Origin: Noviherbaspirillum autotrophicum
GTDB lineage: Bacteria > Pseudomonadota > Gammaproteobacteria > Burkholderiales > Burkholderiaceae_D
Assembly: GCF_000818395.1 (NCBI RefSeq)
Contig: NZ_JWJG01000028.1
Location: forward strand, 2,463,195 to 2,527,194
DNA: 64,000 nucleotides
Reading direction: 5' to 3'
How positions within the stretch are numbered: the first letter of the stretch is position 1; every line of letters begins with the position of its first letter. Under the pieces are notes generated by a model that saw only the letters and a program-made list of their open reading frames with translations, made no database searches and was not told where the DNA came from. Positions 1-8,512 of this stretch are shown here, one piece after another. Both the position numbers and the translations under genes were made by a program.

Positions 1-306
1 CGCGAACAGCAGCTGCAGATGCTGTTCATCGTGCAAGAGGCGCTCTCCAATATCCGCAAGCATGCATTCGCCAAAAAGGTCGACATCCGGCTCGACGACA
101 GCCAGGACTTCACGCTGATCATTCGCGACGACGGCGTCGGATTCGATGCGGCCACGTTGCTGCAAAAGGGCGATTCGCACGTCGGCATCAATATCATGCG
201 AGAGCGGGCGCAGCGCATTCACGCGTCGCTCGACATCCATTCCCGACTCGGCGAAGGTACGACCGTCGCCCTGCACCTGGCGCAGGAACACCGACGCGCC
301 GCATGA
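1..306 (+). CDS. Sensor histidine kinase, C-terminal part (NarX/NarQ-like), truncated by window start
   Basis: Only the last 101 codons are present; the gene begins before the window. The visible part is an HPK7-type ATPase domain: an N-box region (QEALSNIRKHA) near the start, a G1 box (RDDGVGFD) and a later GINIMRERAQ segment, as in NarX, NarQ and LiaS-type kinases. Such kinases phosphorylate a NarL/FixJ response regulator, and one follows directly, its ATG overlapping this stop codon (ATGA). The sensing domain is not visible, so nitrate/nitrite sensing is inferred only from the NarL-like partner. Confidence 0.9.
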   Translation, partial: REQQLQMLFIVQEALSNIRKHAFAKKVDIRLDDSQDFTLIIRDDGVGFDAATLLQKGDSHVGINIMRERAQRIHASLDIHSRLGEGTTVALHLAQEHRRAA

Positions 307-1016
307 ACACTACATTTCACGGACAAGAGCCCAACATGAATGCTGCATCTAAACCGATTTCAGTCCTGCTGGTCGACGACCACACTCTGTTCCGCAGCGG
401 AATACGCTCCCTGTTGCAGCGGCACTCCGATTTTTCCATCGTGGGCGAGGCATCCGACGGCGTCGAGGGCATCAAGCGCGCCAAGCAGTTGCGCCCGGAC
501 GTCGTCCTGCTCGACCTGAACATGCCCGGCATGTCGGGGCTGGAAACGCTGCAGCTGCTGCTGCAGGATTGCCCGGATATCGCGGTCATCATGCTGACCG
601 TCTCCGAGGAAGCGGAAGACCTGACCTCAGCGCTGGCCTCCGGCGCGCGCGGCTATCTGATCAAGAACATCGACGCGGATTACCTTGTGCGCGCCATCCG
701 CCGTGCCGCGGCGGGCGAGCCGGTACTGGCCGAGGCGATGACGACCAAGCTGGTCGCGCACCTGCAGGGCGGTACGCCAAAACCTGCGGCCCCCTCCGAA
801 TTGGACAAGCTGACGCCGCGCGAAAAGGAAATTCTGGTCTGCCTGGCGCGCGGGGAAAGCAACAAGATCATTGCGCGCACGCTGGAAGTGGCCGAGAGCA
901 CGGTCAAGATCCACGTGCAAAACATACTCAAGAAGCTCAACCTGACCAGCCGCGTGCAGGCGGCGGTGTTTGCGGTGGGACACGGGATGGCGGGCTCGTC
1001 GGACAAGCCGAATTGA
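303..1016 (+). CDS. narL: NarL-type two-component response regulator
   Basis: 237-residue NarL/FixJ-family regulator. The receiver domain is at about 19-135, with acidic pair D25-D26, phospho-acceptor D71 (LLDLNMPG) and a conserved Lys in YLIKN. A LuxR-type helix-turn-helix lies at about 165-225 (LTPREKEI ... ESTVKIHVQNILKKL ... SRVQAAVF), very like E. coli NarL. It is translationally coupled to the kinase by an ATGA overlap. A second in-frame ATG at 336 starts closer to the conserved domain and could be the true start. It likely controls anaerobic or nitrate-responsive genes, but the signal is not proven by sequence. Confidence 0.88.
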   Translation: MNTTFHGQEPNMNAASKPISVLLVDDHTLFRSGIRSLLQRHSDFSIVGEASDGVEGIKRAKQLRPDVVLLDLNMPGMSGLETLQLLLQDCPDIAVIMLTVSEEAEDLTSALASGARGYLIKNIDADYLVRAIRRAAAGEPVLAEAMTTKLVAHLQGGTPKPAAPSELDKLTPREKEILVCLARGESNKIIARTLEVAESTVKIHVQNILKKLNLTSRVQAAVFAVGHGMAGSSDKPN

Positions 1017-1116
1017 TTATGGTGATAACAAATACCGCCGCCTGCGCCTGCCAGCACGGGCAGCGGCGTGATGACTCGCGGCGCCAAGTGCTTGCAAGCA
1101 CTCGCCGCTTCCGCGC

Positions 1117-1386
1117 TTAACCGCAGCCGCCACCGCAGCAGCTTCCGCCGCCACTGCCGCTCAGGTCGATCGCCCTGACGCCGACGACGCCATAGCCCGC
1201 CTGCTTGATTGCGGCGACCAGCTGCGGCCTGGCGAGGCGCTGTTCGTCGAACTGGACTACGGCCTTGTTGCAGGAGACGGACACGCTGGCGCTGGCCACA
1301 CCGTCGAGGGATTCCAGGGCTCGCTTGACATTCTCGCCGCAGGCGTCGGACGACATGCCGTTGATTTTCAGGGTTTCGGTTTGCAT
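1117..1386 (-). CDS. Small HMA-domain metal-binding protein with degenerate CxxC
   Basis: 89-residue protein with an HMA fold pattern (MQTETLKINGM ... AIKQAGYGV), like CopZ and the N-terminal domains of copper ATPases. The usual metal loop GMTCxxC is here GMSSDAC: the first Cys is Ser and only C16 remains. A glycine-rich C-terminal tail adds C83, C84 and C88 (SCCGGGCG), which could supply other ligands. The ATG at 1386 was chosen because a longer frame begins at a TTG inside a predicted FNR site. Copper or other thiophilic metal handling is inferred. Confidence 0.75.
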   Translation of the reverse strand: MQTETLKINGMSSDACGENVKRALESLDGVASASVSVSCNKAVVQFDEQRLARPQLVAAIKQAGYGVVGVRAIDLSGSGGGSCCGGGCG

Positions 1387-1474
1387 TCTGATATTGAAGA
1401 GTGAATTGATCGGTTCTGATAGCCGCGCGGGAACGGCGTGGACCGATACTACTGGAGCGTTTCCGCCGGAATAA

Positions 1475-1488
1475 ATGATCAGGATCAA
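1475..1488 (-). promoter_or_regulatory. FNR-like box upstream of the HMA gene
   Basis: On the minus strand the site reads TTGATCCTGATCAT, one base short of the perfect TTGAT-N4-ATCAA palindrome. A -10-like TAGTAT lies at 1451-1446, centred about 33 bp from the box centre, the spacing seen at the other FNR sites in this window. This fits a class II activator site driving the HMA gene. Confidence 0.55.
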
Positions 1489-1567
1489 GTTTCCGTAACT
1501 GGCGCAAACACGAAAAAACGGCCGTCGCCATCGGGCGGCAGCCGCTACAACTGGATGGACTGCGCTG

Positions 1568-2416
1568 TCAGTGCGCCATCAGCACCGGCACCGTCATCGA
1601 TTCGAGCACCGTGCGCGTGACGCCGCCCAGCAGAATCTCGCGGAAACGGGTGTGCCCGTAGCCGCCCATGACGATCAGGTCGGAGGCGAAGTCGGTCGCC
1701 GCCGACAGCAGCGCATTGCCAATATCGATCTTGCTCTTTTGCCGGACCACGTTCACGCGAATGTTGTGGCGGGCCAGGTACAGTGCGATATCGGCACCGG
1801 GCTGCTCGCCATGCGCATCGCCCTGATCGTCGGCATTGAATACGAGGACCTCGACAATGTCGGCGCGCTTGAGCAGCGGAATGGCCGCCGTCACGGCACG
1901 CGTTGCGCTGGTGCTGGCATCCCATGCAACCAGCACGCGCTTGCCGACCGTGTCAAACTGGCCGGCGTAGGGCACGATCATCACCGGCCTGCCGGAATTG
2001 ATCACCACATATTCGGGAAAGTCGGGCAGGGTGGCAGGTGACGGATCTTCCAGGTCTGTCTGGCCAATCACCACTAGGTCGCTGTAGTGCGCCTGCAGGC
2101 TGACACCGGCGCCGGCTTCGTCATCCACCAGATGCGATTCGAAGGAATTTACGCCCATGCGCTGCACCGTTTTCTCGAACTCCTGGAGCGCTTCCTTGCC
2201 CTGCTGCCGCAGCACTTCCATGTGCGCTTCCAGATGTGCAGTGAAGCCGGCGCCGTCACCCAACATGCCCGCCTGGTAAATGTAACGCGACACGCCGGTC
2301 GGGGCGGCACCGATCAGGTGTGCGTCTTCATTGAGCGCGATCGCGGCCGCAAGCTTGACGCGCTCGGCGGAATGCTTTGATTTGTCTACATGCACGAGAA
2401 TGGTTTTGTAAGACAT
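1568..2416 (-). CDS. Universal stress protein with two tandem UspA domains
   Basis: 282 residues in two UspA-like halves (about 1-145 and 155-282). The N-terminal half begins with the typical strand and Asp (KTILVHVDKS). The C-terminal half ends with the nucleotide-binding signature GGYGHTRFREILLGG followed by SMTVPVLMAH, so at least this half should bind ATP. The start ATG lies at 2414-2416. Tandem Usp proteins are typical stress and anaerobiosis proteins. An FNR box lies about 170 bp upstream, but its best -10 match points the other way, so FNR control of this gene is uncertain. Confidence 0.92.
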   Translation of the reverse strand: MSYKTILVHVDKSKHSAERVKLAAAIALNEDAHLIGAAPTGVSRYIYQAGMLGDGAGFTAHLEAHMEVLRQQGKEALQEFEKTVQRMGVNSFESHLVDDEAGAGVSLQAHYSDLVVIGQTDLEDPSPATLPDFPEYVVINSGRPVMIVPYAGQFDTVGKRVLVAWDASTSATRAVTAAIPLLKRADIVEVLVFNADDQGDAHGEQPGADIALYLARHNIRVNVVRQKSKIDIGNALLSAATDFASDLIVMGGYGHTRFREILLGGVTRTVLESMTVPVLMAH

Positions 2417-2586
2417 GTGGTGCCCCTTTCAGGTTCGGCTCGTTGTCGGGAATGGGTCTTTTCTTGTTGATTTTCAGTTTCGAAGAGCTCTTCTCTTGGT
2501 CGATGACCCAGCTTCATTAGCGTAGGGCCAAGCCAAAAACCAGTCCAGAGAAAATGCATGCCGATCAACGAATAGTTTTGGCATAT

Positions 2587-2600
2587 TTGACTTGAGTCAA
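2587..2600. promoter_or_regulatory. FNR box in the usp/patZ divergent region
   Basis: TTGACTTGAGTCAA is a perfect palindrome matching TTGAY-N4-RTCAA. Rightward, a -10-like TAACAT at 2623-2628 is centred 32 bp from the box centre, as expected for a class II FNR promoter with a start near 2635. Leftward, the equivalent position (CGGCAT) is poor. The predicted transcript therefore runs toward the PatZ-like gene with a leader of about 200 nt. Confidence 0.75.
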
Positions 2601-2656
2601 ATTTTTCGGGGGAGCCCATTTGTAACATCGGTCGAATATCAACATGCGGGTTTTCG

Positions 2657-2689
2657 GCCCGGCGAAAATGCAGGTTTGCCGGGCTTTTT
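2657..2689 (+). terminator. Terminator-like hairpin in the leader of the PatZ-like gene
   Basis: GCCCGGC (2657-2663) pairs with GCCGGGC (2678-2684) and is followed by five T (2685-2689). It lies downstream of the FNR-type promoter and upstream of the coding start at 2842. It could end a short RNA or attenuate the longer transcript. Confidence 0.5.
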
Positions 2690-2841
2690 CCATGTGTTTG
2701 CGCCGTCGTTGACTTGCCAGTAGCCGCCCGTTCCGGAGGCGACAAGCTCTACCGTTACAATCATGTCGCGCAGTGCGGCAATCCACACGCTGCCAACCCA
2801 GGCGGAATTCACAGCAGAAAGCATATCCAAGGACGGTACCC

Positions 2842-5538
2842 ATGAGCGTCAGAAACCTCAAGCATCTGTTCGAGCCTCGTTCCGTTGCCGTGATCGGCGC
2901 GTCGATCCGGCCGCACAGTGTCGGCGCGACCGTACTGCAAAACATGGTGTCCGGCGGCTTCGAGGGCGAGATCATTCCGGTCAATCCGAAATACGACACG
3001 CTTGCGGGCCTGAAGGTGTATTCCAGCGTTTCGCACCTGCCGAGCGCACCCGACCTCGCGATCATCTGCACGCCGCCATCGACCGTGCCCGAGATTATCA
3101 AGGACCTCGGCGCGCTCGGCACGCGGGCCGCGATTGTCCTCACGGCCGGGTTGGGCACGATCAAGGACCTGCGCGGGCGCACCATGAAAGACCTGATGCT
3201 GGCTGCCGCCAAACCGCATCTGCTGCGCATCCTCGGACCGAATTGCGTGGGGCTGCTGGTGCCGAAAATCGGGCTGAATGCGAGCTTTGCGCACACCAGC
3301 GCACTGCCGGGCAAGATTGCGTTTGTATCGCAGTCGGGCGCGATGGTGACCGGTGTGCTGGACTGGGCGCGGTCGCGCGGAATCGGGTTTTCGAAATTCA
3401 TTTCGCTTGGCGACAGTGCCGACATCGATTTCGGCGACGTGCTCGACTATCTGGCCAGCGACAGCGATACGCAGGCGATCCTGATGTACATGGAAGCGGC
3501 CAGCGCCGCGCGCAAGTTCATGTCGGCCGCCCGCGCAGCTGCGCGCGCCAAACCGACCCTGGTGATCAAGGCAGGGCGCGCGCCCGAAGGCGCTAAGGCG
3601 GCGGCATCGCATACCGGCGCGCTGGCCGGCGCCGACGATGTGTATGACGCCGCGATCCGCCGGGCCGGCATGCTGCGCGTATATAGCACCACAGACCTGT
3701 TCGACGCAGCCGAAACGCTTGCTCGTGCCCGGCCGATGAAAGGCGACCGCCTGGCGATCATGACCAACGGTGGCGGTCCTGGCGTGATGGCTACCGATGC
3801 GCTAATCGCGCAACAGGGGCGCCTGGCGAACCTGTCCGAACAGGCGCTGGCGAAGCTGGACGAAATCCTGCCAGGTACTTGGTCGCACGGCAATCCTGTC
3901 GACATCATCGGCGATGCGCCGGCGCAGCGCTACGTCGACACGCTCGGGGCGCTATTGCAGGAGCCGGAAGCGGACGCTACGCTGTTCATTCACGCGCCGA
4001 CTGCCATCGTGCCCAGCGCCGAGATCGCCCAGGCGGTAGCGCCGGTCATCAAGGACGCGCCGCGCAATGTGCTCGCCTGCTGGCTGGGCGGCGATTCGGT
4101 GGCGCAGGCTCGAGCGATCTTTTCAGATGCCGGCATCGCGACGTACGATACGCCCGAAGAGGCGGTGCGCGGCTTCATGCAGATCGCCGAGTACCATCGC
4201 AACCAGTCGCTGCTGATGGAGGTCCCGCCTTCGGTGCCGCATGCGGCGCAGGACGATCGGGACGAAGCGCGGGAGGTGGTGCAGCGTGTGCTGGCCGCTG
4301 GCAGGAACATGCTGTCCGAGCCGGAAGCCAAGCAGGTGCTGGCCGCCTATGGCATTCCGGTGGTGCAGACGCGTTCAGCGCGCAGCGTCGAGGAGGCGGT
4401 GCAGCACGCGGCGGAAATCGGCTTTCCCGTCGCGTTGAAGATCATTTCGCCCGACATTACGCACAAGTCGGATGTCGGCGGCGTGGTGCTCGACCTGGCC
4501 GACGAAGCGGCGGTGGCCGCGGCCGCCGTGGGGATGAACCGGCGGCTGCGCGAATTGCGCCCGGGCGCGAAACTGCAAGGCTTCTCGGTCCAGTCGATGG
4601 TTCGCCGCCCGGAAGCGCGCGAACTGATCGTCGGCGTCACCACCGACGCAGTGTTCGGTCCGGTGATCCTGTTCGGGCAGGGCGGTATCGCGGTGGAGGT
4701 GACGGCTGATCATGCCATTGCCTTGCCGCCGTTGAATATGGTGCTGGCGCGCGATCTTGTCACCCGCACGCGCATTTCGCGCCTGTTGGCGGCATACCGT
4801 AATCTGGAAGCGGCTGATGTGGATGCGGTGTGCCGCACCTTGATCCAGATTTCCGACCTTGTTGTCGATATTCCCGAAATCGCCGAACTCGACATCAACC
4901 CCTTGTTGGCCGATGGCAATGGCGTCATCGCGCTCGACGCCCGCATCCGCGTCGTACGCGCGCGCGGCAGCGGCGTTGACCGGTTGGCGATCCGTCCTTA
5001 TCCCGGAGAGCTGGAAGAGCAGATCGCGTGGCAGGGGAGGCCGCTGGTGCTGCGCCCGATCCGCCCGGAGGACGGGCCTCAGCATGTCGAATTCTTCGGC
5101 ATGCTCGAACCGGATGACATTCGCTACCGCATGTTCATCAGCATGCGGTCGTTATCGAAGTCGGACCTCGCGCGCTTTACGCAAATCGACTATGACCGCG
5201 AGATGGCGTTCATCGCAACCCGCCCGCGTGAGGACGGCGTGTCGGAAACGCTCGGCGTGGCGCGCGTCATCGCCGATCCCGACAATATCAGCGCCGAGTT
5301 TGCGATCATCGTGCGCTCCGACCTGAAAGGAAAGGGGTTGGGAGGATTGCTGCTCAACAAGCTGATCGAGTACTGCCGCTCGCGCGGGATCCACGAAATC
5401 GTCGGCGAAACGATTAGCCATAATCACGGCTTGCTGATGCTTGCCAAGAAATTCGGGTTCGTCACCATTCCCGGCGGCGGCAGCGACACGACCGGATTGC
5501 GGCTTGAACTGGTGGCGGCACGCGCTTCGGCGTCTTGA
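2842..5538 (+). CDS. NDP-forming acyl-CoA synthetase fused to GNAT acetyltransferase (PatZ/Pat-like)
   Basis: 898 residues, close to E. coli PatZ in size and domain order. A CoA-binding Rossmann domain is at about 10-130 (SVAVIGAS). Succinyl-CoA-ligase-like domains follow to about 470, with H257 in SHTGALAG where ADP-forming acetyl-CoA synthetases carry their phospho-histidine. An ATP-grasp domain spans about 495-715 (FPVALKIISPDITHKSDVGG). A C-terminal GNAT domain spans about 734-895, with the acetyl-CoA loop LKGKGLGG. The start ATG at 2842 follows AAGGACGG; a longer upstream frame lacks support. In the Pat family the GNAT part acetylates lysines of proteins such as acetyl-CoA synthetase. 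Whether the ligase half is active here is unknown. Confidence 0.9.
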   Translation: MSVRNLKHLFEPRSVAVIGASIRPHSVGATVLQNMVSGGFEGEIIPVNPKYDTLAGLKVYSSVSHLPSAPDLAIICTPPSTVPEIIKDLGALGTRAAIVLTAGLGTIKDLRGRTMKDLMLAAAKPHLLRILGPNCVGLLVPKIGLNASFAHTSALPGKIAFVSQSGAMVTGVLDWARSRGIGFSKFISLGDSADIDFGDVLDYLASDSDTQAILMYMEAASAARKFMSAARAAARAKPTLVIKAGRAPEGAKAAASHTGALAGADDVYDAAIRRAGMLRVYSTTDLFDAAETLARARPMKGDRLAIMTNGGGPGVMATDALIAQQGRLANLSEQALAKLDEILPGTWSHGNPVDIIGDAPAQRYVDTLGALLQEPEADATLFIHAPTAIVPSAEIAQAVAPVIKDAPRNVLACWLGGDSVAQARAIFSDAGIATYDTPEEAVRGFMQIAEYHRNQSLLMEVPPSVPHAAQDDRDEAREVVQRVLAAGRNMLSEPEAKQVLAAYGIPVVQTRSARSVEEAVQHAAEIGFPVALKIISPDITHKSDVGGVVLDLADEAAVAAAAVGMNRRLRELRPGAKLQGFSVQSMVRRPEARELIVGVTTDAVFGPVILFGQGGIAVEVTADHAIALPPLNMVLARDLVTRTRISRLLAAYRNLEAADVDAVCRTLIQISDLVVDIPEIAELDINPLLADGNGVIALDARIRVVRARGSGVDRLAIRPYPGELEEQIAWQGRPLVLRPIRPEDGPQHVEFFGMLEPDDIRYRMFISMRSLSKSDLARFTQIDYDREMAFIATRPREDGVSETLGVARVIADPDNISAEFAIIVRSDLKGKGLGGLLLNKLIEYCRSRGIHEIVGETISHNHGLLMLAKKFGFVTIPGGGSDTTGLRLELVAARASAS

Positions 5539-5589
5539 TGTTTCTCGAAAGATGTAATTGCGTCATTGCGCTATAGCCCGTTGCGATAT

Positions 5590-5612
5590 AAGATTCATTC
5601 TAAATGAATCTT
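5590..5612. promoter_or_regulatory. NsrR-type operator before nnrS
   Basis: A 23-bp palindrome has arms AAGATTCATT (5590-5599) and AATGAATCTT (5603-5612) around CTA. It closely fits the 11-1-11 NsrR site (AAGATGYATTT-N-AAATRCATCTT). It overlaps a -10-like TATAAG (5587-5592) and ends just before the ribosome-binding site of nnrS, as expected for a repressor operator. NsrR is a nitric-oxide-sensing Rrf2 repressor, and nnrS is a known member of its regulon in other proteobacteria. Confidence 0.82.
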
Positions 5613-5625
5613 TGTGGGGTGAAAA

Positions 5626-6825
5626 ATGGCGCTAATGATCATTGACGAGCCGCGTGTGCCAGGCAAGAAGGGGCAGGCGGCGGGTGGGCATCCCCTGTTC
5701 CGCCTCGGTTTTCGTCCTTTCTACCTGCTGGCGGCGTCGTTTGCGGCAATCAGCGTCCCGTTGTGGATCGCGCGCTATCTCGGCTGGACCCAGGCATTGG
5801 GTAACGTGGATGTTAACTGGCACATGCACGAGATGGTGTTCGGGTTTGCGATCGCGGTGATCATCGGATTCGTGTTCACGGCGGGCCGAAACTGGACCGG
5901 CCTGTGGACGCCGCGAGGCAATCATCTCGCTGCGCTGGCGGGCTTGTGGCTGGCGGGACGCCTGGCGATGCTGGCGGCGCCGCCGGTACTGGCGGCCCTG
6001 GTCGACATGCTGTTCCTGCCGCTCGCCGCATGGCCTATCTATAGCGTGTTGAAGCGGTCCGGTAACAAGCGCAACATGTTCCTGGTCCTGTTGCTGAGCC
6101 TGCTTACGGTGGCAAACGGCCTGTTTCATGTGGCGCGGCTCGGCTGGATCGACATTGCCCCCTTCACCCCGATCCATGCGGCGATTCTGGTCATCGTGAT
6201 GATCGAGTCGGTCATTGGCGGGCGCGTGATTCCCGGCTTTACAAGCAATGCGACCGGCGTCAAGACGATCACGAATCCCAAGCTCGACAAGATCTGCATC
6301 ACGCTGACCGCGCTTGCCTGCCTGGCGTGGATCGTACGCATCCTGCCCCCGTTCAGCGCTTCCCTGGCATTTGCGGCGGCTTGCGCCCAGGCCGTGCGGC
6401 TGGCTGGCTGGAAGCTGCCTGCAACCTTGAAGAATCCGCTGCTGTGGATACTGCATGTCTCGTATGCATGGATTCCGCTCGGGTTTTTCGCGCTGGCCGC
6501 AGCGTCGCTGAATCTCGTATCCGCCAGTGCGGCATTCCATATTCTCGCCGTGGGTTCGATGTCGGGATTAATCATCGGAATGATTACGCGTACAGCCCTG
6601 GGACATACGGGCAGGCCGTTGAAGGCGGGAGGTGCTGAACTGGCAATGTATGTGCTGGTCCAGCTTGGCGTGATCGCGCGCTTTGTTGCTGCCGTCAGCA
6701 CGACTGACTTGCGCGACCATGCGCTGGCCTGTGCCGCTGTCAGCTGGTCTGGCGCATTCCTGCTTTATGCCGCTGTGTATGGCCGCTACCTATGGAACCC
6801 GCGCATCGACGGCCGCGAAGGTTGA
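5626..6825 (+). CDS. nnrS: NnrS family membrane protein (nitric oxide stress)
   Basis: 399 residues, about 12 hydrophobic segments. NnrS hallmarks are the N-terminal LFRLGFRPFYLLAA, the histidine-containing NWHMHEMVFGF, TAGRNWTG, and later GGRVIPGFTSNA and GMITRTALGHTGR. NnrS is a haem- and copper-containing inner-membrane protein that protects against nitrosative stress, especially of iron-containing metabolites. The ATG at 5626 follows TGGGGTGA. The NsrR-type operator immediately upstream supports induction by nitric oxide and fits the neighbouring NarL-like and FNR genes. Confidence 0.92.
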   Translation: MALMIIDEPRVPGKKGQAAGGHPLFRLGFRPFYLLAASFAAISVPLWIARYLGWTQALGNVDVNWHMHEMVFGFAIAVIIGFVFTAGRNWTGLWTPRGNHLAALAGLWLAGRLAMLAAPPVLAALVDMLFLPLAAWPIYSVLKRSGNKRNMFLVLLLSLLTVANGLFHVARLGWIDIAPFTPIHAAILVIVMIESVIGGRVIPGFTSNATGVKTITNPKLDKICITLTALACLAWIVRILPPFSASLAFAAACAQAVRLAGWKLPATLKNPLLWILHVSYAWIPLGFFALAAASLNLVSASAAFHILAVGSMSGLIIGMITRTALGHTGRPLKAGGAELAMYVLVQLGVIARFVAAVSTTDLRDHALACAAVSWSGAFLLYAAVYGRYLWNPRIDGREG

Positions 6826-6867
6826 AAAAAAAGCACGCGAAATGTGGCGTGTGTGATCGTGATGAAA

Positions 6868-6893
6868 GAGGCAAGCCGGCAGCGGCTTGCCTC
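6868..6893 (+). terminator. Hairpin after nnrS, probable terminator
   Basis: A perfect 10-bp stem, GAGGCAAGCC (6868-6877) with GGCTTGCCTC (6884-6893), has a 6-nt loop. It is followed by CCTGTTATT rather than a clean T-run, so termination may be weak or Rho-assisted. Confidence 0.5.
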
Positions 6894-6970
6894 CCTGTTA
6901 TTGCGAGCGTGCGCCGCATTCCTCCTTCAATTTCATGACATTTTGCCTACACTAACCAGTTCCGGCATTT

Positions 6971-6984
6971 TTGACTTGGATCAA
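6971..6984. promoter_or_regulatory. FNR box upstream of hemN
   Basis: TTGACTTGGATCAA matches TTGAY-N4-RTCAA. A -10-like TACACT at 7007-7012 is centred 32 bp from the box centre, giving a predicted class II start near 7019 and a leader of about 47 nt before hemN. FNR control of hemN is well known in other proteobacteria. Confidence 0.85.
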
Positions 6985-7065
6985 GGCCCCTGTTTGGCCC
7001 GATTCGTACACTGCAACGCAGTCTCAAAGCGTTCCGGCACCGGAACACGACCCCAGGAGTAAATA

Positions 7066-8499
7066 ATGATGGCCGTTTCCGCCGCTCACGCGTCGCACGT
7101 TCCGACAGTGCAGTTCGATGCTGCGCTGATTCGCAAGCTCAGCCAGCAAGGCCCGCGCTACACTTCTTATCCGACCGCAGACCGTTTCACGGATCAGTTC
7201 GGTGTGGGCGACTATCTGCAGGCGGTCAACAGCGTGAGAGCAATGGGAGCGCGCAACCCCCTGTCGCTGTATATCCATATCCCATTCTGCGACAAGCTGT
7301 GCTATTACTGCGCATGCAACAAGATCATCACGAAGAACCGCAGCAAGGCCGAGACATATCTGACCTACCTGAAGCGCGAGATCGAAATGCAGGGCAAGCT
7401 GTTCGCCGAGATGAACCAGGTCGAGCAGCTGCACTTCGGTGGTGGCACGCCGACGTATCTCAACGATGCGCAGATGGCGGATCTGCTCGCGCATCTGCGC
7501 AAGTGGTTCCGCTTCGCCACGGACGATGCGGGCGAGTATTCGATCGAGATCGACCCCCGCACGGTGTCGCCGGAGCGTGTGCACACGCTGCGTGCGCAGG
7601 GCTTCAATCGCATTAGTTTCGGGGTGCAGGATTTTGATCCCGATGTGCAGAAGGCGGTCAACCGCATCCAGCCTGAAGAGCAAACGCTGGGCGTGATGCA
7701 GGCAGCCCGCGACGCCGGCTTCCGCTCGATTTCCATCGACCTGATCTACGGCCTGCCCAAGCAAAACCTGATCACAATGGGCCAGACCCTGAACAAGGTG
7801 GTGGCGGCCAACCCGGATCGCATTTCGATTTACAATTACGCCCACATGCCGGCCTTGTTCAAGTCGCAGCGCCGCATTGCGGAAGAGGACCTGCCGAGCG
7901 GCGAAACCAAGCTCGACATGCTTTCGCTGTGCATCAAGCGCCTCACCGATGCCGGCTATGTATATATTGGCATGGATCATTTCGCCAAGCCCGATGACGA
8001 TCTCGCCATTGCGCAGCGCCAGGGCCGTCTGCACCGCAATTTCCAGGGGTACTCGACCCACGCGGAAGCGGAGATGGTATCGTGCGGCGTATCGGCCATC
8101 AGCGCCGTCGGTTCGAGCTACAGCCAGAACGAAAAGACGCTGGAGGCGTATTACGAGAGCATCGAGCAGGGTGAACTGCCGATTGCACGCGGCATCAAAC
8201 TCAGCGTGGACGATCTCCTGCGTCGGATCATCATCCAGATGTTGATGTGTAATTTTGAATTGTCGATCAAGTCGTTGGAGATGGCCTATCCGATCACATT
8301 CGCGCACTATTTCGCGACCGAGCTGGAAAAGCTGCGTGCGCTGGAGCAGGATGGATTGTTGAAGATCGATAGCGAATGGCTGACGGTGACGCCAAAAGGA
8401 CGCCTGCTGATCCGTAATATTTGCATGGTGTTCGATCGCTATCTGAACTCGCCGCGCGAGGCCAAACTGGAACGACTGAAGTATTCGAAGACTATTTAG
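7066..8499 (+). CDS. hemN: Oxygen-independent coproporphyrinogen III dehydrogenase (HemN)
   Basis: 477 residues, full-length radical SAM enzyme converting coproporphyrinogen III to protoporphyrinogen IX without oxygen. The 4Fe-4S/SAM motif is CDKLCYYCACNK, the HemN form rather than the HemW form. HFGGGTP and a typical HemN C-terminal domain (LLIRNICMVFDRYL) follow. The ATG at 7066 follows AGGAG; a second ATG is at 7069. It lies between an FNR box and the cbb3 oxidase genes, consistent with haem supply at low oxygen. Confidence 0.96.
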   Translation: MMAVSAAHASHVPTVQFDAALIRKLSQQGPRYTSYPTADRFTDQFGVGDYLQAVNSVRAMGARNPLSLYIHIPFCDKLCYYCACNKIITKNRSKAETYLTYLKREIEMQGKLFAEMNQVEQLHFGGGTPTYLNDAQMADLLAHLRKWFRFATDDAGEYSIEIDPRTVSPERVHTLRAQGFNRISFGVQDFDPDVQKAVNRIQPEEQTLGVMQAARDAGFRSISIDLIYGLPKQNLITMGQTLNKVVAANPDRISIYNYAHMPALFKSQRRIAEEDLPSGETKLDMLSLCIKRLTDAGYVYIGMDHFAKPDDDLAIAQRQGRLHRNFQGYSTHAEAEMVSCGVSAISAVGSSYSQNEKTLEAYYESIEQGELPIARGIKLSVDDLLRRIIIQMLMCNFELSIKSLEMAYPITFAHYFATELEKLRALEQDGLLKIDSEWLTVTPKGRLLIRNICMVFDRYLNSPREAKLERLKYSKTI

Positions 8500-8512
8500 T
8501 GCCTGTCATGAG

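Larger units (their letters stand above)
2417..2841. other. Divergent intergenic region between usp and the PatZ-like gene
   Basis: Long (425 bp) non-coding gap. It contains one perfect FNR box and one rightward terminator-like hairpin, both listed separately. I see no convincing ORF. Confidence 0.6.
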
